From Myxococcales bacterium (GTDB taxonomy: Bacteria; Myxococcota_A; UBA9042; JABWCM01), in contig JABWCM010000013.1 of NCBI GenBank assembly GCA_013360285.1, positions 1-45,071 of the forward strand: DNA of 45,071 nt. Direction: 5' to 3'. Each line of letters opens with the position of its first letter. Within the stretch, counting starts at the first letter, position 1. The translations under genes and the position numbers were made by a program. The notes beneath the pieces are model-generated. The model did no database searches. It saw nothing but the letters and a program-made list of their open reading frames with translations, and was not told where the DNA came from. Of this stretch, positions 26,206-35,300 are shown piece by piece.

Positions 26206-26327
26206 AACGCGAGTTTATCAAAGATCGATGGGGTGAATCCAACCGGTAAAACGTTTTGGGATGTGGGTTAACTTGTGACCATAGAAGCGGGACGTTATCA
26301 TGTGCGCCGGTAGCTCAGGCGGTGGAT

Positions 26328-29300
26328 ATGCACAAACAACCGGAAGCGACAGTGAAATTATTGGCCAGTCTTGAGTTCGCTCCACTTGATGCGGCGGAAT
26401 TGACCGAACAGATGAAGCCTCTCCGGACCGCGGGCGATTGGACAGCGTTGCTGGAACTTCTGGGTTCTGTTGGGGCTCTGGTTCGGGAAAGCCAGGGGAT
26501 TTCTATACTCTGGGACAAATTTGCGGATACCCTGGTAGAAATGGCCTCCCAGGAATCTGATCTGTCGCTTTCTGCGAAAATTTTGAGGAAAGCTGCCACC
26601 ATTCGTGCCGAATACCTTTCCGAGCCGCTGGTCGCCGCGGAGTTATTACGCCGAGCATTTGAACGGTTCCCTAGTACCGACACCATCGACCAACTGCTGG
26701 ATTTGATTGACCGACCTGCCGAGCGGGAAACGGTTGGGGAATTGTTGGCGTTAAGATTGTCGTTGGTTTCCGACGGACCGGAACGAGCGGCGGCATTGGC
26801 GGCGTTGGGACATCATTGTCTGGACGTTGGTTTGCCCGATGATGCCGAGCGTCACTTTTTGCTCGCGCTTGAGGTGGATTTTGGGTGTGCAGGCGCTCTG
26901 AGCGGTATAGAACGTCTGGATACGTTTCGTTCCGCACGAAAACGACGCATTATGGGTCTGCGGGAGGCAGCTCAGCGGGCACGGTCCGACAAAGAGCGGG
27001 CGGCCAGTCTTGTGCGCTTAGGAGACGCGTTGTCCGAATCCGGATTTCATGTCTTGGATGAAGCTGCTCTTGACGAACTCGCCCAGTTTTATAGTGAAGC
27101 ATTTAAGTTAACGCCAACCGCCGATACGATGGACAAACTGGCTGCGGTGCTGACTCGGCGCAAAAATTGGGGAGCCCTGCGGGAACTTTACGCGGGATCC
27201 ATCCATGCGACTACCGAAGGTACTGCTGATGATGCGTTACGTTTCAGGGCTCATCGTGGGTTAGGGGTTTTGCTGAGCCAACACGGCGAAGATGGATTTG
27301 TCGAGGCAAAAACTCATCTGCTTTCCGCGATGGAAATCGAACCCAACGATGTGGATGTCTTAACGGCACTCGCGGTCGTCTTTCGTGGAACGGAGCAGTG
27401 GGGGGAACTCGCCACGACGCTTGACAAATTACGGTCCCACACTCGGTCCAAACAAAAAGAAAAAGAGTTGCTGGAAGAGCTGGCCGATATCCGGTGGCGT
27501 CGTTTACGGGATATGGAAGGAAGTGAGCGAATTTTCCGGCGCTTACGTAGCCAAGATCCACGTAACCTAGAAGCGTTGACTTTTTATGAGGCATATTATC
27601 GAGAAAACAAGGATTGGCGCCGGCTCTACGGTACTTTGGCGCAAAAGTTTGCGATCGTTGAAGACGGCGAACGACGGGTCGTCGCGCGCGAAATGGCCGA
27701 ACTCGCTCAAAACGAGATGGCCAGCCCCGAAAAAGCGATTGAGGCGTGGCGCCGGGTCGTGGATCTCGATCCGGACGACGTAGAGGCAGGGTTGGCGTTG
27801 GCCGAGGTGCTGGCCGAAACCGGAAAGTGGCACGCGCTGCTGGAGTTGCACAACCTTGCCGTGGACGCCGCCGAACGAGTGGGGGATACGGCGACCATGT
27901 TGCGGCATTTGGATGCGTTGCTCCACGTGTATACGGATCCGCTTAAGTTACCGATGGAGGAAATGGCATACCATACCCGGCGCCGGATTGCAGATGTTGC
28001 ACCGGACCGTATGGTGATTCTCGACGCGTTGGCGGGCCACTATGAGGAACGTGGGTTATGGCGTGATCTGGTTGCTATTTTGGAAAGAAGGCTTCAGTTC
28101 GCGACTTCCGACAATGAAAAAGCGGCGTTGAGAAAACGTATTGTCGACGTGTGGATGAAACGCCTCGGCAATGAGAGTGCGGCTCTGCCATACCTTGAAG
28201 CAACGGTCGCGGCTGATCCCGCCGATCTGGAGGCGATTCGTGCACTACGGCGTGTTTACCGGGTACGACGGGATGTGGCTCGTTTGAGTGAGACGTATCG
28301 GGCGGAGCTTGACCTTGTGTCCGGATCGGATCGCAAAGCCGTGTTGGCAGAGTTGGCGACATTCGCGGGGCAGGCGGGGGATGTGTCGGCTGCGACTCGG
28401 TACTGGGAAGAAGTTTTGTCCATTGATCCGGGGGATGAGAAGGCACGACAACAACTGGAGGACTTGTACACGGCGGCCCAGCGTTGGGATTTGGTGATCG
28501 GATTGCTGCGACAGCGGCTTAAATTACCTCTTTCGAAACGTAAACGGGCGGAAATTCTTGAGAGAATTGGAGTGATCAGTGCCGATTTTCTGCAAGACGT
28601 GGAAAGTGCAAAACTCGCGTTCGTAGAAGTTACGGAACTGAGTCCCTACAGCGTCGTCGCGAGAACACGGTTGAAGGAGATACACGAGGGCCACCTGGCG
28701 GGAGCGGAACTCGAGTCCCTATATGCCGAAAAAGGGGATTGGAAGGGATATATACGGCTGTTGGAAGACACGCTGCGAAGTGAATCCGACGAACACCTCC
28801 AAATTGAACTAAATCTTGAGATTGCACGCATCTATGCCGAAAGATTAGACGATTCGTTACGTGCCATGCGCCATTTGGATCGAGTGCTGGAATTGGATCC
28901 GGCACACGTGGCAGTCGCCCGGCTTTTGATTCCCATCGCGGAGGAAAAACAAAACTACCGTAAGTTAGCGTCGTTGCTCGAAGTTGTTGCTACGTATAGC
29001 GACGATGAACAGGAAGTCTCGGGGGCGGTGGCTCGACTCGTCGAACTCGCGACCCGACGTCGCGACACCTCGGTGGCCATGTTCTGGTTGTGTCGACAGT
29101 TTGAACTTCAGGCGGGTCAGGGGCGCCTTGGAAATATCGCTGCTCTGGAAGAATTTGGTGAAAAGTCAAACGATTATGAGATGTTGGCGAATGCGTACGC
29201 CGGCGCTGTGGCATTGCTGCCGAAGGGGTCCGAAGAGTCGTTGGTGGTCACCCGAAATCTTGCGAGGGTGTTGAAAGAAAAGCTGCGGAGGTATGACGAC

Positions 29301-32300
29301 GCAAAAATCCGCTATTTCGCTGTTCTTGAAGTGTCACCGTCGGATTCCGAAGCCATGGCAGCACTTCAGGACATCTTTCTGGCATTGCGGGATTGGGATG
29401 GCCTTGAAGATATCCTGTGGCGGCGCGTTGCGGTGACCGAGGATCCCGGTGACACCCGAGACTTCTTGCTCAAGCTTGGGGAACTGTATGAATCGGTTCT
29501 GATGAATCCGGAAAGAGCCGTGGATGTGTTTAACCGGATGCGTTCTATTGATCCGAACGATGTCGATGCTTCGGAAGGGCTTAAGCGGACATTTGAGCTT
29601 GAGGAACGATGGGCGGAATTGTTGGAAGTGCTCGTGGGCGAATTGGAGAGCCAGCAGGGCGTAGGGCAACAGGCGACTTTGCTCGAAATGGCGGAAATTC
29701 ATGAACGAAAGTTGGGTCAACGAGACAAGGCAATTGATGCCTATAGCCGGATCTTGGACTTAAACCCGCGAAACGAAACCGCAATTGAGGCGCTCGTGTC
29801 CATGTTGGACGATTCGGAATGGGTTGCCTCTATCCTAACGATTTTGGAGAAGCCGCTTCGAATGATCGACGACCCCGAACGGTTGTCCGAGTGGTATGCG
29901 CGGCGAATCGGTATTGAAGAAGACGAGTACACAAAATGGGAATTGACTCGGGAATACGCTCATTTGCTTGAGTCACGTATGTTCGATGCCGACGCGGCGT
30001 ACCCATTGTTTCGGAATGTGGCGTCTTATTACTCGTATGACTTGGCGGCCTGGTCCGATGCGGAGAGAACCGCCATCGCGTCCGGAGAGGCGGACGACTG
30101 GATCGGTTGGGTTGCCGCGGCGACGGGAGTGGGAGGGGATGGACGTAAACTGGTGACACCGCTTACGGACGAGCCGGTGCGACTGGAGTTATTGAGAAAG
30201 CAAGCACAGTATCTTGAAGAACACGCCCGACTGGCCGACGCAATCTTATGTTACGAAGAGGTTCTTGGCGCTACGCCCAGTGATCCCGACGTTTTGAACG
30301 CGTTACAACGGCTGTATTCCGCAACGAGTGACTGGGAATGTGTTTTGCTCATCGGACGGAAGCAGGCGGAGATGGCGGCCGATCCTTTGGACCGGAAGTC
30401 TGTTTTTGTGCGTATGGGACAAGTTTTGGACCGCAGACTGGGCCGATCGGTGGACGCGATAGATTACTACTCACGGGCGCTGGTGCTGGATGGTACCGAC
30501 TCGGAGTTGATCGGGGCGTTGGACCGCTTATTCACAAGTGAACAACGTTGGGAAGAGCTGGTGGATTTGCTGCGTCGAAAGGCGACTCTGTTGACCGATC
30601 CGGGCCAGATGATTGCGCTGTATTTACGGTTGGCGGACATTTTGGCGAACCAGATCGCTGACGATGCAGCGGCCACCGATGCGTTGACTGCGGTGGTTCG
30701 TTTGGACCCAAGCCATGTCAACGCGCTGGAACAGTTGGAGACCATACTGCATCGGCGGTTGGCTTCGTCACCCCGGCTGGTAAACCCGGGCGACGTAGAT
30801 TTGCTTCGCAGTCGACTGGTGGATGGGAATCAGTGGGAACGTGTGATCCTGTTGGACGAATTACGTGTCGCGTTGGCGGAAACTCCAGAATCTAAAGCCT
30901 CGATTTTAATTGGTATTTCGGAAACATATTCCAATCAGCTTCAGGATCACCAAGAGGCGTTTGGTGCATGTGTTCGTGCGGTTCGGGAAACTCCCACCGA
31001 AAATCGGGGCTGGAGTTTGTTATTTGATCTAGCCGAGACGTTAAATTACTGGGACCGTGCGTCGTTGATTTTGGATGAACAGTTGGCGCAACTGGATGCT
31101 GTCGCTGCAGTACCGCTAAGATTACTTGCCGCGAAAGTCGCTACAGAACGGTTGGCTGATCATGGTCGAGCCGTTGAGCATTTGGATGCGGTGCGATCGG
31201 TCGAGCCGGACAACGTAAATGTGTTGGAACAGCTCGACACGGCACTTGCCGCAAGCGGGATCAATCTTGAACTTTGGGCACAAATCAAAGGGGAACTCGT
31301 TCGGTTTCGCGAGGGAGATGATCGGTTGGCGACGGTTTTAGACATGGGCCGTTTGTATTTACAAGTCGGTAATTCCATGTCCGCACGAGCCGCATTTGAG
31401 GTGATTCTGGATGTGGCGAGTGCCGAACATCCGATTCGAGCTCAGGCGGTGTTGGAACTGATTGGCGTCTACGAGGACCAAGGTGAATGGGCACTGTGTG
31501 TGGGGGCGCTGGAAACCGCTGCGTCCCGTACGGACAGTACCGCACAACGAACGGAATGGTTGGTGCGGGCAGCGGACCTACTCGAAAGACAACTAAACCA
31601 ACCGGAAAAGGCTCTGGAGGTACTGACTCAGTTGCGGGAGTCGGGAGGTGGCTCGGACGACATCTCGGAAGGTATTGAGCGTATTTTGGAAGCCAGGGGA
31701 GATTGGACGAATCTTTTGGCCCATTTTCAACATGAGCACGAACGTCGGGGACCCGAACTGCGACGGTCCTTACGTGCGGGCATGGTTGCAGAAGAACGAT
31801 TGCTGAACTGGGGCCAGGCCGCGGTTTGGTACGAAATTGCGTTGTCGCTGGACAGTGCACACCCGGACGTTATCAGGGCGGTGGAACGTCTCATGCAATG
31901 CCCCGATGCCGAAATCGGGTTTCATGCTTCCGAGTTGTTGGTACTGGCATTTGAACTACACGACGACGTTCGAGGGCTCGTAGATACCTACGCTGAGCAG
32001 ATCACACGTTTTCCAGCCAAAATTGACGTACGTAGGCGTCACTTGGATATCGCCGAGTTGCTTGAGGTGCGCCTGGACGACCCCTCTGGTGCGTGGGGGC
32101 GTCTCGGAGAGGCATGGAAGTTGGCTCCCGAGGATGAAGGGGTGTGGTCCGAATTGATTCGGTTGGCGGATATAGCCGGCTGTTGGGATCAACTGACGGA
32201 TCTGGTTATCACGGGGTGTTCGACCGAACAAAATCCCGTGGTGAACACGGCGATTCTGTGGCGTTTGGTGAAGGTGTTTCGGGAAGTAAAACCAAATCCG

Positions 32301-35300
32301 GACGCGGCGGCCGAGGCGCTTCAGATGCTGCTTCGCCAAAAGTTGGATCCACACGAGAAACGAGAAGTGATCGACGAGTTGGAGCAGGTTTATGCCGAAA
32401 TCGAGGCATGGTCGTCGCTGGTCGATATTTTGCGGCAGAAAGCCGGCCTTGCGATAGATGGTTTTCATCAGATTGCGATAAAATATCAAATAGCAGCTAT
32501 TTTACAGGCGAATCTCGGTGCTTTTGATGAGGCTCTCACCTTATACGAAGAGATCCTGGCGGTCGAACCGACAGAAGTAGACGCCTTGATCTGTATGGAG
32601 TCGATTTATCGCCGCCGCCACGCTTGGGCCGACGTTGCTGCAATATTGCGGAGGCAGTTGACCCATGAGCGTGAGCCGGAAAAACAAACGGCTATTGTGG
32701 AACGGTTGCTGGAGGTTGTAGGAACTCAGCTTTACGAGGTTTCGGAGGCTCTTGACCTGTCAAAACAGTTGTTGGACACGAATCCAACCAATGAAGTTGC
32801 GACGCTTGTGTTGATGCAGTTGCAGGATATTGCGGCCGGTCCGCGGCTGTGGAACTTGCTTATCTTAGCGTTTGATGCACGTGGCGACTGGAACCAATTG
32901 GCGATTGTGCTCGAACGCGCTACCGCGGAAGGAAAAGACTCTCCGGATTACATCGAGTGGCTCTTAAAACTCGTCGACATCTATGAGAATGTGTTAAAAT
33001 TGCCGGAAGTCGCCTATCAAACAGGTAAACGTTATGTTACTGCCCAGTTGACCATGCCTGCTGTGGTGTTGTTGCGGCGGTTGGCCGAGCCGGCCGGCCA
33101 GTGGCGTGACCTGGCTGTGTTTCTGGAACAATTGGCCGAAACAGAATCATCGGGACTGAGAACCGCCATTCTGAAAGAGGTCGCCGAAATACGAGAGCGT
33201 GTGTTGGACGATCCGGAAGGAGCGGCGGCGCTGTATGAGCGGTTGCTGCCGGAGGATGCGCAGGTCCAACTTGCTGCCGAGGCGTTGGAACGTTTGTATC
33301 GCCGCCTTGGACGGTTTGAGGAGTTAGGCGAACTGTTTGAACACCTGGCGGTAACCTCTGCAGACGACAGCACCAGGCTACTATTGTATCTCAAGGCCGC
33401 CAACATATGGGATGAGACAGTGTCCATGCCCCATCGAGCGGAGGCAATGCTGCTGCAGGTGCTTGCGCGCAGGCCGAATGAACTTGAGGCGTTACAGCGG
33501 CTTGAACGGGTATATTTGCGTACACAGGAGTTTGAGAAACTGACGGCGTTGTATTCGCGTTGGCCCGTGGACAGTGAGACCGCGGAACGGCAGGCGGAGT
33601 TGTTATTTAAACAAGCGTTTCTGTTGGCCAACGAACTGCATCGACCTGATATGGCGATCACGCGACTCAAAGCGGCATTGGAACAAGTGCCCAATTACCC
33701 CGCGGCAGTTCGGTTTTTAGAAACCATGTTGGAAACCCTTCCGTTTGAACAGCAGATTGACGGTGTTTCGGCTCGTCTCGTTGTCGCAGACATCCTAAGT
33801 AATACTTATGACGATTCTACCGACTGGGAACGGCAGTTGGCAGTGTGTGAAGCTCGACTTGCTGCTCCAATGGAACCTCAGCAACGTGTCGAAGTATTGT
33901 TAAGGCTCGCAAAGCTATTACGAACGTGGGCGGATGATACAGAGTCAGCCTTCTTACGCCTTGCGGAGGCTTTGTTGTTGGCGCCGGAGCGTGAAGACGT
34001 TCGTGCGTTGACAGCCGGGGTGGCCGAGGGCGCGGGTTTGTTGACGGATTTGCGCGATCTCTACCTCGAAGTGGCCGCAGCGGAGCCCGCTTATGCGGCG
34101 GCTTATACTTTGTGGGCCGCCGAATTGGTTGAGGACCAGTTGGGAAACGAGGACGGAGCACGTTCGTTATACGAACGTGTGCTTCAGCTCGATTCGGGGA
34201 ATGAATCGGCACTCAACGCCCTCGAACGATACTACTCCGTGCGAGGCAACGTACGCGGGGTGATCGATATACTGCACCAACGGTTGGCTAGTGGGCACGT
34301 AGAAAATCGATTTGCACAACTCATCCGGCTCGGACAGTTACAAGAAGAAGTGGGACTGACGGCCGACGCGATTGAAAGTTATCGCGCGTCGTTGGATTTG
34401 GAGCCGCGGCAACCCGCCGTTATTGAGCAGTTGGAAACGATCTATCTTCGGCGGGAAGACTGGGTTCCTTATGTTCAGATGCTTCAATTGAAGATCGAGT
34501 GGCTCACGGAAGCTGGAGCGCGCGTGGACGTGCTTTCGCGTATGGCGCAGGTATTTGAGAAAAATCTGAGTCAACCCGAAGAGGCAGCCCGGTGTCTTCA
34601 AGCAATTTTCTCGGAAAATCCAGGCAATTTGTATGCAATTTCTGGGCTGGAACGACTGTATCCACAGATTGCAGCTTGGGAGCCGTTGTTGGGGATTTTG
34701 AACCACAAACGCGGAATGCTTGCAAATCCAAAAGATCGTGTTGCGGTAGATTTTCAGGTTGCGCAAATCCATCACCTACATCTTGGCGATATCGACAAAG
34801 CGCTGGATTATTACCGACTTGTCCTGGCACGTGACGATCATCACCAGGGAACAATAGCGGCTCTGGAGACGCTGTTGGAAAATGACGCGTTTCGGTTCAG
34901 TGTGTCGCTTATTCTTGAAGGTGTGTTTGAGCAGATTGGCGAGTGGCGTAAATTAGCACATCTTCACCGTGCACAGCTTCCTTATCTTAATGATGTCGGC
35001 GAAAAAATGGACCTATATTTGCGGGCCGCGTCGATTCAAGAAGAGCGCTTATATGATCCCGACGAAGCGATCTCGGTGTTGGCCAGTGCGCTGAGAGACG
35101 GGTTGGTGCCCGCGGTGATCCGGGACCGGATGATCGACATCGCCGAGCGTCACGACCGCTGGGATTCCCTGGTGTTTTCTGTGGGAACGTTGGTGGATGA
35201 CGTTGCCGATGCGGATACGTCCAAGGAAATCAACCTCTGGCTTGCGCAGATCAACGAAAACAAACTTCACGATGTGGATGCTGCGATTGAACGATACCGT

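Noticed and set aside
26303-26327. GCGCCGGTAGCTCAGGCGGT looks like the 5' end of a tRNA just before the giant TPR gene.
   Set aside because: No matching D-stem partner, anticodon arm, T-arm or 3' acceptor strand follows; the sequence runs straight into the coding region.
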